NCBI RefSeq assembly: GCF_900108945.1
Contig: NZ_FNYE01000024.1
Coordinates: 61,229 to 125,228, forward strand
DNA from: Paraburkholderia diazotrophica
Lineage (GTDB): Bacteria > Pseudomonadota > Gammaproteobacteria > Burkholderiales > Burkholderiaceae
DNA: 64,000 nucleotides
Direction of reading: 5' to 3'
Shown here piece by piece: positions 15,783-24,448 of this stretch; the first letter of the stretch is position 1, and every line of letters starts with the position of its first letter. The position numbers and the translations under genes were made by a program. The notes below the pieces were generated by a model that saw only the letters and a program-made list of their open reading frames with translations, had not been told where the DNA came from and made no database searches.

Positions 15783-16606
15783 CGCGCAAGCCGGCACGAT
15801 GCGCACGCGCTCTCGCGCGTGCGCTTGCCGTGCGCGGCGCCGTTGCGACGGCGGCGATGGCGGCGGTTGCGGCGCCGCTGGGTGTGCCGGTTGCCGTGTC
15901 GATGGCTGTGTCGATGGCCGTGCCGCAGGCTGTGTTCGCCGCCGATACGACACCCATCGCGCCCGCCGAAAAGCTGCTGTTTCTCACGCCGCATCTGAAC
16001 GGCGTCGCGTCGCAGACGGAGCTCGACTATTCGCTCGTCGTATCGGCGCCGCCCGAGAAGTCGACGGACCGGGTTCGCGTACTCGTCGCGAGCGACGACA
16101 ACGCGAAGAGCGACGCGATTGTCACCGATGCGAACGGCAAGGCGGCGTTGCCCGGCAATCTGCCGTGCAACCCGATCATTCTGTATTTTCTCGAACGCGA
16201 CATTGCGGAGATGGAGCAGTCGACGGGCGGACAGCGCCGCTACTTCCAGCAGCGCGTGCGGCTCGCGCTCGCGGCGGGGCCGCCCATCACGGATGCGACG
16301 GCGCAGGTGGAAGGCAAGCCGGTGAAGGCGCGCAAGATCGTGATTCAACCGTATCTGAACGATCCGAACGCGGAGCGTTTTCCGAAGTACACGAGCAAGC
16401 GCTACACGTTCATCCTCGCCGATGGCGTGCCTGGCGGCGTGTCGTTGCTGCTCACCGAAGTACCCGGCGACAACGGCGATTTCACGCATCCCGTCAAGAC
16501 GGAATCGGTGAGCTTCGAAACGTCGGTGCGCAAGCTGTCGCCGCCCGCGCACGGCGCGCCTTCGACGCCGAAGCCACCCCCCAACGCGCCGCGTGCGAGC
16601 CGCTGA
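15779..16606 (+). CDS. Exported protein coupled to xoxJ, unknown function
   Basis: A 275-residue protein whose ATG overlaps the xoxJ stop. The first 55 residues form a long Ala/Arg/Val-rich signal region ending near AVPQAVFAADT. The mature part begins PAEKLLFLTPHLNGV and contains LDYSLVVSAPPEKSTDR, LPCNPIILYFLERDIAEMEQ and YTFILADGVPGGVSLLL. It ends in a Pro-rich tail (STPKPPPNAPRA). A single Cys lies in the middle (LPCNP), and no haem or metal motif is evident. I do not recognise the family. Coupling to xoxJ suggests a role in assembly or electron flow of the XoxF system in the periplasm. A mostly beta fold is likely from the alternating pattern; this is inference. Confidence 0.75.
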   Translation: MTRKPARCARALARALAVRGAVATAAMAAVAAPLGVPVAVSMAVSMAVPQAVFAADTTPIAPAEKLLFLTPHLNGVASQTELDYSLVVSAPPEKSTDRVRVLVASDDNAKSDAIVTDANGKAALPGNLPCNPIILYFLERDIAEMEQSTGGQRRYFQQRVRLALAAGPPITDATAQVEGKPVKARKIVIQPYLNDPNAERFPKYTSKRYTFILADGVPGGVSLLLTEVPGDNGDFTHPVKTESVSFETSVRKLSPPAHGAPSTPKPPPNAPRASR

Positions 16607-16694
16607 TTTTCGCTGAATATTGGATGCACGCTGCGTGACATGACGGGCAGCGTGCTCGCTGCCCGTCGAAACGCGTTTGGGAAAAAAACGCATC

Positions 16695-17696
16695 ATGAAT
16701 CTGATCCGCTCGCTGACGCTCAGGCAACTGCAGATCTTTGTGATCGCAAGCCGTCTGCCGAGCTTCGCGCGCGCGGCGGAAGAGTTGCATCTGACGCAGC
16801 CCGCTGTGTCGATGCAGATCCGGCAACTGGAAGAGGCGATCGGCATGCCGCTCTTCGAGCGGATCGCGCGGCGGCTGACGCTGACGGAAGCGGGCGAGCG
16901 TCTGTCGCATCACGCGAGCCGCATTCTCGGCGAGATCAAGGACGCCGAAGACACGATGTCCTCGCTCGCGCAAGCCGATAGCGGCACGATCGCGGTGAGC
17001 ATCGTGAGCTCCGCGACCTACTTCGCGCCGAAGCTGCTGGCGCTGTATTCGAAGCAGTTTCCGAAGGTCGACGTGCATTTTTCAGTCGGCAATCGCGAGA
17101 CGCTGCTGAGGCTGTTGCAGGACAACGCAACCGATCTCGCGATCATGGGCCGCCCGCCGCCGGAACTGGGCACGACAGCCGAGCCGCTTGCCTATCATCC
17201 GCATGTGATCATCGCGCCCGTTACGCATCCGTTGCGTCACGCGCGCCGCTTCGACCTTCAGGAGCTGGCGGGCGATACGTTTTTGTTGCGCGAGCCGGGT
17301 TCGGGCACGCGCGCCGTTGCCGAACATACGTTCCGGCAGCATCTGTTCACACCGACGCGCTGCGTGACGCTCGGCAGCAACGAAACGATCAAGCAGGCCG
17401 TGATGGCGGGCATGGGCGTAAGCCTCATCTCGCTGCATACGCTCGCGCTCGAACTGCGCACCGGCGAGATCGCGCTGCTCGACGTGAACGGCACGCCCGT
17501 CGAGCGCACGTGGCAGATCGTGCATCTGAGTTCGAAGCAACTGTCGCCGACGTGCGTGATGTTTCGGCGCTTTCTGCTCGAACATGCGGAGCCGTTTCTC
17601 GAGCAGGAGTACGCGAAGTTGATGCAGCCGCTGTCGTCGGCGACTGCGCAGCGTGCGCGCAGCGCGAAGCGGGTGGAAAAAGTGGAGCGGGGATGA
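16695..17696 (+). CDS. LysR-family transcriptional regulator (CbbR-like)
   Basis: A 333-residue LysR protein. The N-terminal winged HTH reads LTLRQLQIFVIASRLPSF, then AAEELHLTQPAVSMQIRQLE and FERIARRLTLTEAGE. The substrate domain resembles CbbR-type regulators of C1 or CO2 metabolism, with ILGEIKDAEDTMSSLA at the linker helix and GRPPPELGT in the effector domain. The ATG at 16695 is chosen over an upstream TTG at 16677. It lies 88 bp after the xoxJ-coupled gene on the same strand and may be read from xoxF or from its own promoter. It could sense a C1 metabolite and control the xox or H4MPT genes; this is inferred from position. Confidence 0.9.
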   Translation: MNLIRSLTLRQLQIFVIASRLPSFARAAEELHLTQPAVSMQIRQLEEAIGMPLFERIARRLTLTEAGERLSHHASRILGEIKDAEDTMSSLAQADSGTIAVSIVSSATYFAPKLLALYSKQFPKVDVHFSVGNRETLLRLLQDNATDLAIMGRPPPELGTTAEPLAYHPHVIIAPVTHPLRHARRFDLQELAGDTFLLREPGSGTRAVAEHTFRQHLFTPTRCVTLGSNETIKQAVMAGMGVSLISLHTLALELRTGEIALLDVNGTPVERTWQIVHLSSKQLSPTCVMFRRFLLEHAEPFLEQEYAKLMQPLSSATAQRARSAKRVEKVERG

Positions 17697-17941
17697 GCGG
17701 GCGGGCGCGGTGTCGCATCAAGCGCGGCAAGCACACGGCGACGGGACACACGGCGACACACACGTAGTGCGGCGTGGCACAGGAGCCTAACGGCGGCCGC
17801 TCGCGTTCCACTGCATCCTGATCGGCTTCGCTTGCTCCTCCAAGCTTGCGCCTCAAGCTTGCGCCGACGCGGTCGAGGCCGAGATCGACGCCGGGATCGA
17901 AATCCTCTTCACACTGTTTCGACGCGCGCTCCACCCACCAT

Positions 17942-18613
17942 TCACCCGCTCGCCGTGCCTACCGTACCTCCAGCCTCGCTCTCCCGCTTAGGCCGCCGAA
18001 CGGCACGCAATTTCCCGCTGGCGCCCCCGCCGCAGAAGAACCGGTCGGCGCCATCGGACTCCAGCCCCGACACCATCACACCTTCCGGCATCTCGACCAT
18101 TTCGAGCACTTCGCCCGTACGCGGATCGACGTGCCGCAAATCGCTCTCGTCGCCCTCCCACGTGCCGTGCCACAGTTCTCCATCGACCCACGTCACGCCC
18201 GTGACGAAGCGGTTCGATTCGATGGTGCGAAGAATCGCCCCCGTCTGCGGATCGACCTGATGGATCTTCCGCTCGCGATACTGCCCGACCCACAGCGATC
18301 CCTCCGCCCACGCGAGCCCCGAGTTGCTGCCGGCGGGCGCGGGGATCGTCGCGAGCACGTGGCCCGTCTGCGGATCGACCTTCTGGATGCGGTCGTCGGC
18401 GATCTGAAACAGGTGCTGGCCGTCGAACGCCGTGCCCGCGTCCGCATCGACGCCGATCGAGCGCGTCGTCAGTCCGCTTGCGGGGTCCAGCGCTTGCAGC
18501 GCGTCGCCGGTGGCGAACCAGACGTTGTGACCGTCATACGTGACGCCATGCACGCTGCCGATGCCCGGAAAAGGTCCATATTCACGCACGATTTCAGCGG
18601 CTGTTCGATTCAT
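17942..18613 (-). CDS. Small beta-propeller protein (glutamine-cyclotransferase / SMP-30-like fold)
   Basis: A 223-residue protein built from repeats of the form D-x-x-G-x-(V/T)-L-x-x-I, for example VDPQTGHVLATIPAPAG, VDPQTGAILRTIESNR and VDPRTGEVLEMVEMPEG. Each repeat ends with a segment such as GLAWAEGSLWVGQY or GVTWVDGELWHGTW. This is a five- or six-bladed propeller. No signal peptide is visible, so it is probably cytoplasmic. Such proteins are often annotated as glutamine cyclotransferase-like, but I see no catalytic proof. An AGGAT site precedes the ATG. The C-terminal 25 residues are Arg/Gly-rich. It converges with the LysR gene and precedes nothing obvious. Confidence 0.8.
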   Translation of the reverse strand: MNRTAAEIVREYGPFPGIGSVHGVTYDGHNVWFATGDALQALDPASGLTTRSIGVDADAGTAFDGQHLFQIADDRIQKVDPQTGHVLATIPAPAGSNSGLAWAEGSLWVGQYRERKIHQVDPQTGAILRTIESNRFVTGVTWVDGELWHGTWEGDESDLRHVDPRTGEVLEMVEMPEGVMVSGLESDGADRFFCGGGASGKLRAVRRPKRESEAGGTVGTASG

Positions 18614-18692
18614 GCTGCCATCCTGGTCGGTGAAGAAGTGGTCTATGAAGAGCGGTTGGTGAAATGGTCGATGAAGAGTCGAGCCTCTGATG

Positions 18693-19946
18693 CTAGTCGA
18701 TGGGGAGCGGCGTGGGGAGTAACAATGCCGTCGCGAATCCGGGCATCGGCGGCGTCATCCAGCGGCGCGCGCGTCCGCGTCCGAACGACTGCACCTTGCC
18801 GGCTGCCGCAAGCGAATCGAGCGCGCGCTGCACCGTGCGCTGGCTCGCGCCGAGCGCAAGCGCGAGCGCCGAGCTCGACCACGATTCGCCATCGGCGAGA
18901 AAGGCGAGCATCGACGCGTGTTCTTCTTCGACAGGCCGCGCGAGCACGACGACTTCGGACGCGCGCCGCGGCACGAGCGCAAAGCCGCGCCGCGTCGCGG
19001 TGACGTCGGCGAGCGCGCCGAGCATCGTCCGCAGCCGTCCCATCTCGACGCGCAGGCGCGCGCGATGCGACTCGTCGGCGTGCTTCATCCGGAATGCGCG
19101 CGCGATGAGCGTGTCGCGCGGCACGTCGGCGGGCCATGCTTCGGCGAGCACGCGAGCGAGATTGAACAGCACGGGACGCGTCGCGAGCGCGACGACGCTG
19201 CCCGCATCGCGCACGACGTTCCTGCATGCATCGACGACGAGCGCCTTCGACGCCATCAGCGCCTCCACTTCATCGAGCAGCAGGAGCCGCTCTTCGCCAC
19301 GCGCGATCAGCCGCGCAGCCGGCGAGTCCAGCAGACGCACTGCGCTTTCGACTTCGGCCGTGAGCCCCGGAATGCCCGCGTGACGCGCGGCGCGCCCGGC
19401 GCGGACGAGCGCGGCACGCGCTGTCTTCGTGCGCAACCGGCGCATCGCGATGCCCGCCACGATCAGCTCATGCGCGGCGCTCGATGCGGGCGGAAAGGGC
19501 GCGGGATCGAATCCGTCGAGCAGACGCTCGGCCTCGTCGAGACGGCCGATCAGCAGCAAACGTCTGACTTCGAGATACCGCGCATGCGCGGCGTTGAGAT
19601 GGTCGCCGTGCGCTTCGAGCGTCGCACGCGCGGCGTCGAGCGACTTTGCGGGCCAGCCGAGGTCGCGCGAAGCAAGCGCGATTTCGGCTTCGGCAACGAT
19701 GCATCGCGCGCGGGCGACGGCCTCTTTGGGACCGAAGGCGCGCGCCGCGCTTCGCACCAGCGCCTTCGCACGAACGAGATCGCCGAGCTGCGCCATCGCG
19801 ATGCCGCGCAGCGCGAGCGCGGGCGCGTCGTCGCGCAACGCGACGCGGTTCAGCGCGCCGAGGGGATCACCTGCCGCGAGCGCGCGCGCCGCAGCGGCGA
19901 TGAGTGAGTCCATCCGAATCCCGTCACATTTGTCACTCCCATCCAT
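18693..19946 (-). CDS. Helical-repeat protein with C-terminal helix-turn-helix, probable regulator
   Basis: A 417-residue Ala/Arg/Leu-rich protein. The first 280 residues are helical pairs of TPR-like appearance (for example ALALRGIAMAQLGDLVRAKALVRSA in overlapping repeats). The C-terminal third contains FRMKHADESHRARLRVEMGRLR and then a DeoR/MarR-like HTH, LALGASQRTVQRALDSLAAAGKVQSFG. A Ser/Arg-rich basic wing follows. The ATG at 19946 has AGGA upstream at long spacing; the ATG at 19913 is an alternative. The gene is divergent from the DUF899 gene, with about 100 bp between them, so local control of that pair is plausible. I do not recognise a named family. Confidence 0.75.
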   Translation of the reverse strand: MDGSDKCDGIRMDSLIAAAARALAAGDPLGALNRVALRDDAPALALRGIAMAQLGDLVRAKALVRSAARAFGPKEAVARARCIVAEAEIALASRDLGWPAKSLDAARATLEAHGDHLNAAHARYLEVRRLLLIGRLDEAERLLDGFDPAPFPPASSAAHELIVAGIAMRRLRTKTARAALVRAGRAARHAGIPGLTAEVESAVRLLDSPAARLIARGEERLLLLDEVEALMASKALVVDACRNVVRDAGSVVALATRPVLFNLARVLAEAWPADVPRDTLIARAFRMKHADESHRARLRVEMGRLRTMLGALADVTATRRGFALVPRRASEVVVLARPVEEEHASMLAFLADGESWSSSALALALGASQRTVQRALDSLAAAGKVQSFGRGRARRWMTPPMPGFATALLLPTPLPID

Positions 19947-20042
19947 CCGATGGGCCGTCCTAATCTAGCACACGTCGATTCACGAACACGCGGCATCGGC
20001 GAAGCATCGATCGGCGCACGACATTCAACGGAGGAACCCACG

Positions 20043-20807
20043 ATGACCACTCATGCAACAGGAACACGTCAACAATGGCTGGCTGCACGGCTCGAACTGC
20101 TCGAGGCGGAAAAGGCGCTGACGCGGCGCAGCGACGAGCTTGCGCGGCAACGTCAGGCGCTGCCTTGGGTCCGCGTCGACAAGGCGTACACGTTCGACAC
20201 GGATGACGGGCGCGCCACGCTCGCGGACCTGTTCAAGGGACGCTCGCAACTGCTCGTCTATCACTTCATGTTCGGACCGGACTATACGGCGGGCTGCCCG
20301 TCGTGCTCGTCGATCGCGGACGGCTTCAACGGCTTCGCCGTGCATCTGGCGAACCACGATGTGATGCTGACGGCCGTTTCCCGTGCGCCGCTCGCCAAAC
20401 TGCACGCGTACCGGAGGCGGATGGGCTGGACGTTTCCGTGGGCATCGGCGAACGGCAGCGACTTCAACTTCGACTTCAACGTGTCGTTCACCAAGGAGCA
20501 GCAGCGTGCCGGCGACGTCGAGTACAACTTCGAGCGCGGCGGACATGCAATGGACGTCGAGCCTGCGCCGGAACCCGTCGTCCAGTTCGCGGCCACGTGC
20601 GGCACCGACGCGCCGACTTACTCGCGCGACCGGCCGGGCATGAGCACGTTCGTCATCGAGGACGGGGTCGTGTATCACACGTATTCGACCTATGCGCGCG
20701 GTCTCGACGGTTTGTGGGGCGTGTACCAGTGGCTTGATCGCGCGCCGAGAGGGCGTAACGAGCAGGGCATCTGGTGGCGTCGTCACGACGAATACGCGCA
20801 GCGCTGA
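20043..20807 (+). CDS. DUF899 thioredoxin-fold protein
   Basis: A 254-residue protein of the DUF899 / AhpC-TSA-like group. It has an N-terminal helix (RQQWLAARLELLEAEKALTRR), LVYHFMFGPDYTAGCPSCSSIADGF with the CPSC motif, and VSRAPLAKLHAYRRRMGW. The CxxC site suggests thiol redox chemistry, though the biological substrate is unknown. The C-terminal WGVYQWLDRAPRGRNE segment is typical of DUF899. The ATG at 20043 is preceded by CGGAGGA. A longer frame from 19950 is not supported by any ribosome site. It is followed after 8 bp by the DUF2182 gene, making a two-gene unit divergent from the HTH protein. Confidence 0.9.
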   Translation: MTTHATGTRQQWLAARLELLEAEKALTRRSDELARQRQALPWVRVDKAYTFDTDDGRATLADLFKGRSQLLVYHFMFGPDYTAGCPSCSSIADGFNGFAVHLANHDVMLTAVSRAPLAKLHAYRRRMGWTFPWASANGSDFNFDFNVSFTKEQQRAGDVEYNFERGGHAMDVEPAPEPVVQFAATCGTDAPTYSRDRPGMSTFVIEDGVVYHTYSTYARGLDGLWGVYQWLDRAPRGRNEQGIWWRRHDEYAQR

Positions 20808-20815
20808 GGCCGATC

Positions 20816-21685
20816 GTGGATACCATCGGCACTGCCATCGGGCGCAACGTTTCGCGGCGTGCGGTTTCGTCGCGGGATTCGCGATGGGATTCACGGCGAT
20901 CCTCGCGGCGGACCTTTTTCGCCATCGTTGCATTCGTCTTCGCCGTCTGTGCGGCATCGACGATCGTCTGGTGCACGTCGATGCCGGCGATGGGTGACAT
21001 GCCGATGCCCGGCGGCTGGTCCCTGTCGATGACATGGGTCCCGATGTGCGGACAGAAATGGCCGCGCGCCGCGGCGTCGTTCGTCGGCATGTGGCTCGTG
21101 ATGATGATCGCGATGATGCTGCCGTCTCTCGCGCCTGTACTGTGGCGCTATCACGAGGCGGCCCGCGCAACGAGCGGAACCGGAGACAGACGGCTCGCGC
21201 CGTTGACGGCGCTCGTGAGCGTCGGCTACTTCTTCGTATGGACCGTGGCGGGCGTGGCCGTGTTCGCGCTGGGCGCAGCAACGATGGCGCTCGCGCTGCA
21301 CTTTCCGGCGCTCGCACACGCGATTCCCTTCGCGGCGGGCATAGCCGTTCTCATCGCAGGCGTGGTGCAGTTCAGGGCGTGGAAAGCGCGTTATCTTGCT
21401 TGCTGCCGCTGTACATTCATGAACCAGTGCGCGCCGCCAGCACGCGCCCGCTCGGCCTGGCTGCATGGCGTTCGCCTGGGCGTGCACTGCTGCTATTGCT
21501 GCGCCGGCCTGACGGCTGTGCTGTTGATCAACGGCATCATGGATCTGTACGCAATGGCCTTCGTGACGGCGGCCATCACCGCCGAACGTCTCGCGCCCGC
21601 AGGCGAGCGGGTTGCGCGTGCGACGGGCGTGGTCGTCATCGCGATGGGTATGACGATGATCGCGCGTGCGATCGCGTTCGGTTGA
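20816..21685 (+). CDS. DUF2182 integral membrane protein
   Basis: A 289-residue membrane protein of the DUF2182 family (predicted metal-binding). It has about seven hydrophobic segments, for example FFAIVAFVFAVCAAS, FVGMWLVMMIAMMLPSLAPV and LTALVSVGYFFVWTVAGVAV. The family signature MWLVMMIAMMLPS and a Cys-rich loop (YLACCRCTFMNQC, later HCCYCCAGL) are clear. Met and Cys richness suggests soft-metal binding such as copper. The GTG at 20816 has GAGG six bases upstream and is chosen over a GTG at 20774 that lies inside the DUF899 gene. Close coupling with DUF899 suggests a joint redox or metal function, not established. Confidence 0.85.
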   Translation: MDTIGTAIGRNVSRRAVSSRDSRWDSRRSSRRTFFAIVAFVFAVCAASTIVWCTSMPAMGDMPMPGGWSLSMTWVPMCGQKWPRAAASFVGMWLVMMIAMMLPSLAPVLWRYHEAARATSGTGDRRLAPLTALVSVGYFFVWTVAGVAVFALGAATMALALHFPALAHAIPFAAGIAVLIAGVVQFRAWKARYLACCRCTFMNQCAPPARARSAWLHGVRLGVHCCYCCAGLTAVLLINGIMDLYAMAFVTAAITAERLAPAGERVARATGVVVIAMGMTMIARAIAFG

Positions 21686-21706
21686 TGCGGCTTATCGCAC
21701 GCATTA

Positions 21707-21744
21707 AAGAAGGCCGGCACACGCACAACGCGTTGCCGGCCTTC
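21707..21744 (-). terminator. Hairpin between DUF2182 and SDR genes
   Basis: Arms GAAGGCCGGCA (21707-21717) and TGCCGGCCTTC (21734-21744) are exact reverse complements. On the minus strand the hairpin is followed by TTTAAT, making it a terminator candidate for the SDR gene. It lies between convergent genes. Confidence 0.6.
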
Positions 21745-21749
21745 GGCAG

Positions 21750-22520
21750 TCAGATCGATTTCACTTCTCCCCCATCCATACGCAGCGTCGTGCCCGTCAT
21801 CCAACGCGCGCCTGGCGAAACGATAAACGCCATCAGCTCGGCGATTTCGTCCGGCGTGCCATACCGCGCGATGCCCGCTTCCATTGGAAACTTCGCCGTT
21901 GCTTCTTCGACAGTCATTTCGTGCAGCGGCGCCCAATGTTCGAGATACGAGCGGCGGCGTCCCGTCATCACGGGCCCGGGCAGCACGCTGTTGACCTGCA
22001 CGCCGTCCGCGATGCCGCGATCCGAAAACGCCTTGGCGAGCGCGACGATCGCCGCGTTGATCGTGCCGACGGCTGCATACGGCGCCTTCGGAAAAAGCGC
22101 CGAATTGCCGGACATCATCACGACGGACCCCGACGTTTCCTTCAGCGACGGCCACGCCGCGACGGTCAGACGCCGCGCGCCATGCAGCTTCAACGCGAGG
22201 CCGCGATCCCATTCGGCATCCGTCATGTCGAACACGTCGATCTGCGGCACGGCGCCCGCGATATTGAGCAACGCATCGATCCTTCCGAACGACGCGAGCG
22301 TTGCGTCGACAACCTGTCGAGCCGCTTCCGATAACGACAGATCGATGTCGATGGCGAGTGCTTTTGCGCCCGCCTGTCTGACCGCGCCCGCCGTCTGCTC
22401 CAGATTCTCGCGGTTGCGCGCAACGAGCACGATCGCGTCGAAATCGCGCGCGAGCCTGATGGCCGTCGAACGGCCGATGCCCTGGCTCGCACCCGTGACG
22501 ATCGCTACTTTGCTGGACAT
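21750..22520 (-). CDS. Short-chain dehydrogenase/reductase lacking the canonical YxxxK
   Basis: A 256-residue SDR with the cofactor loop TGASQGIG at 9-16 and the LLNIAGAVP segment. The catalytic region reads SGNSALFPKAPYAAVG, with Ser137, Ser140 and Tyr148, but the residue four after Tyr148 is Gly152 rather than Lys. The following NAAIVALAKAF matches the usual helix. The catalytic Lys is therefore missing or displaced, and the protein may be non-catalytic or use altered chemistry. The end GTTLRMDGGEV is normal. The ATG at 22520 has GGGAG upstream; the frame from 22556 overlaps the upstream gene. It follows the medium-chain reductase by 32 bp and is probably co-transcribed. Confidence 0.88.
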   Translation of the reverse strand: MSSKVAIVTGASQGIGRSTAIRLARDFDAIVLVARNRENLEQTAGAVRQAGAKALAIDIDLSLSEAARQVVDATLASFGRIDALLNIAGAVPQIDVFDMTDAEWDRGLALKLHGARRLTVAAWPSLKETSGSVVMMSGNSALFPKAPYAAVGTINAAIVALAKAFSDRGIADGVQVNSVLPGPVMTGRRRSYLEHWAPLHEMTVEEATAKFPMEAGIARYGTPDEIAELMAFIVSPGARWMTGTTLRMDGGEVKSI

Positions 22521-22552
22521 GTCGGTCTCCCGGTTTCGTCGATCGTCACGCA

Positions 22553-23524
22553 TCAATGGACCACGACCATCTTGCCGCCGGCTTCGTTCGCTTCCATCAC
22601 GCGGTGCGCTTCGCGAATCTCATCGAAGCCGAACACGCGCGAGGGCTTCGCGCTGAGGCGGCCCGCCGCGACATCGGCTGCGATCGCTTGCAGCGGTACG
22701 TCGGAGAGCGGAAAGCCCGGCGTGCCGAACACGAAGCTGCCGAAAAACGTCAGGTACACGCCGCTCGACATCTGCAACAGCGGATTGAAATCGGCGATTG
22801 GCGCGAGGCCGCCCAGCCAGCCCGCGAGACACGCACGGCCGCCTCGCCGCAACATCGCAAGCGAATCGAGAATCGTGCTGTTGCCGACGAGATCGAGTAC
22901 GGCGTCGATCTGCTTTGCTTCGGCGATGCGCTTCGACAGATCGGGGCCTTCGAGTTCGACGCGCGCCGCGCCCAGCTTTTCGAGCATCGCGAAGCGCGCC
23001 GGATTGCGCGTCGTCGCGATTACTTTTGCGCCCGCGTTCACGGCCAGATTGACGGCCGCCTGTCCAAACGACGACGTCGCGCCGCGTATGACCAGCGTCT
23101 GTCCCTCGCTGATGTCGAGGTTGCGGAACAGGCACGTCCATGCTGTCGCATACGTTTCCGGAATCGCCGCAAGCTCAGCCCACGGCAGATCGGATTCGAT
23201 CAGCGCGACGTTGGAAACGGGCGCGCGCGTGTATTCCGCGTAGCTTCCATTGATCGTGCGGCCGAGACCGCCCATCAACGCAGCCACCTTCGCGCCGACA
23301 GGAAACTCGCCGCCCGGACACGACTTGACGATGCCCACGCATTCGATGCCGCTGACCTTCGCGGCTTCGGCCCACTCGCCGCGCCGCATGTGCATTTCGG
23401 CATGGTTGATGCCGAACGCCTTGATTTCGATGACGACGTGGCCTTCCAGCGGTTCCGGTTCCGGCAGTTCCGTATAGACGAGGCTATCGAGGCCGCCGAA
23501 TTTTTCGAGCACGATTGCACGCAT
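22553..23524 (-). CDS. Zinc-less medium-chain (quinone-oxidoreductase-like) reductase
   Basis: A 323-residue MDR protein. The N-terminus MRAIVLEKFGGLDSLVY, the segment IKAFGINHAEMHMRRGEW and the Rossmann loop LVIRGATSSFGQAAVNLA are typical of NADPH quinone oxidoreductases. The catalytic zinc Cys of alcohol dehydrogenases is absent (INHAEMH instead of ICHSD). It likely reduces a quinone or enone with NADPH. GGGAGAA precedes the ATG. It lies between the alpha/beta hydrolase and the SDR on the minus strand, with short gaps, so the three may form one operon. Substrate unknown. Confidence 0.9.
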   Translation of the reverse strand: MRAIVLEKFGGLDSLVYTELPEPEPLEGHVVIEIKAFGINHAEMHMRRGEWAEAAKVSGIECVGIVKSCPGGEFPVGAKVAALMGGLGRTINGSYAEYTRAPVSNVALIESDLPWAELAAIPETYATAWTCLFRNLDISEGQTLVIRGATSSFGQAAVNLAVNAGAKVIATTRNPARFAMLEKLGAARVELEGPDLSKRIAEAKQIDAVLDLVGNSTILDSLAMLRRGGRACLAGWLGGLAPIADFNPLLQMSSGVYLTFFGSFVFGTPGFPLSDVPLQAIAADVAAGRLSAKPSRVFGFDEIREAHRVMEANEAGGKMVVVH

Positions 23525-23593
23525 GAAGATTCTCCCAGGGTAGATGCGGCGTCAGTCGACGCAATGTGATGAAGCGGACTGCGTATCCGCGAA

Positions 23594-24448
23594 TCAGCGA
23601 ATCAGAAATCCGGAAATGGCCGCGGCGATTTCTTCCGCATGCGTTTCGAGCGCGAAGTGGCCGGTATCGAAGAAGCGCACGTCCGCGTTGGGGATGTCGC
23701 GCTTGAACGCTTCGGCGCCGGGGGGCAGGAAGAACGGATCGTTCTTGCCCCACACGGCGAGGAACGGCGGCTGATGCGTGCGGAAGTACTGCTGGAACGC
23801 CGGATACAGCGCGACGTTGCTTCGATAGTCGCCGAACAGATCGAGCTGGACTTCATGCGCGCCGGGACGGCTCATGTAGTAGTCGTCGAGCGAGTAGCCA
23901 TCGGGTGAAACCGCGGCTGTGTCGGGCACGCCATGCGTGTATTGCCAGATGGTCGTCTCTTTGGTCAGCAGCGCGCGCAGCGCGTCGCGGTTCGCTTGCG
24001 ACGGGTCCTGCCAGTACGCGCGAATCGGATTCCAGCCTTCGCTCAGTCCTTCGACATACGCGTTGCCGTTTTGCGAAACGATTGCCGTGATCCGCTCGGG
24101 GTGCTTGAGCGCAAGACGGAAACCCGTCGGTGCGCCGTAATCGAAGACGTACACCGCATAGCGATCGAAGCCGATCACTTCGGTGAAGCGATCGATCACG
24201 TTGGCGATGTTGTCGAACGTGTACGCGAAAGCGCTGCGCTCGGGCATGTCCGACTGGCCGAAGCCCGGCAGATCGGGCGCGACGATATGGAAGCGCTCCG
24301 CGAGTAGAGGAATCAGGTCGCGAAACATGTGGCTCGAACTCGGAAAGCCGTGCAGCAGCAACAGCTTCGGCGCGCCGGGGCGGCCGGCTTCCCGATAGAA
24401 CACGTTGAAGCCGTCAACGTCGGCATGGCGATGGGCAATCGTGGACAT
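23594..24448 (-). CDS. Alpha/beta hydrolase of the epoxide hydrolase / haloalkane dehalogenase family
   Basis: A 284-residue hydrolase. The oxyanion motif is LLLHGFPSSSHMFRD, the nucleophile segment is YVFDYGAPTGFRLAL with Asp as nucleophile instead of Ser, and the terminal His is in FFDTGHFALE. Asp nucleophile plus HGFP points to epoxide hydrolases and dehalogenases rather than esterases. LPGFGQSDMP and VWGKNDPFF (acid loop) also fit. GGAGAG precedes the ATG. The gene is divergent from the CGNR regulator across 174 bp and starts the operon with the reductase and SDR. A 2-haloacid dehalogenase lies just beyond the regulator, so a role with halogenated or epoxide compounds is possible but not shown. 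Confidence 0.9.
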   Translation of the reverse strand: MSTIAHRHADVDGFNVFYREAGRPGAPKLLLLHGFPSSSHMFRDLIPLLAERFHIVAPDLPGFGQSDMPERSAFAYTFDNIANVIDRFTEVIGFDRYAVYVFDYGAPTGFRLALKHPERITAIVSQNGNAYVEGLSEGWNPIRAYWQDPSQANRDALRALLTKETTIWQYTHGVPDTAAVSPDGYSLDDYYMSRPGAHEVQLDLFGDYRSNVALYPAFQQYFRTHQPPFLAVWGKNDPFFLPPGAEAFKRDIPNADVRFFDTGHFALETHAEEIAAAISGFLIR

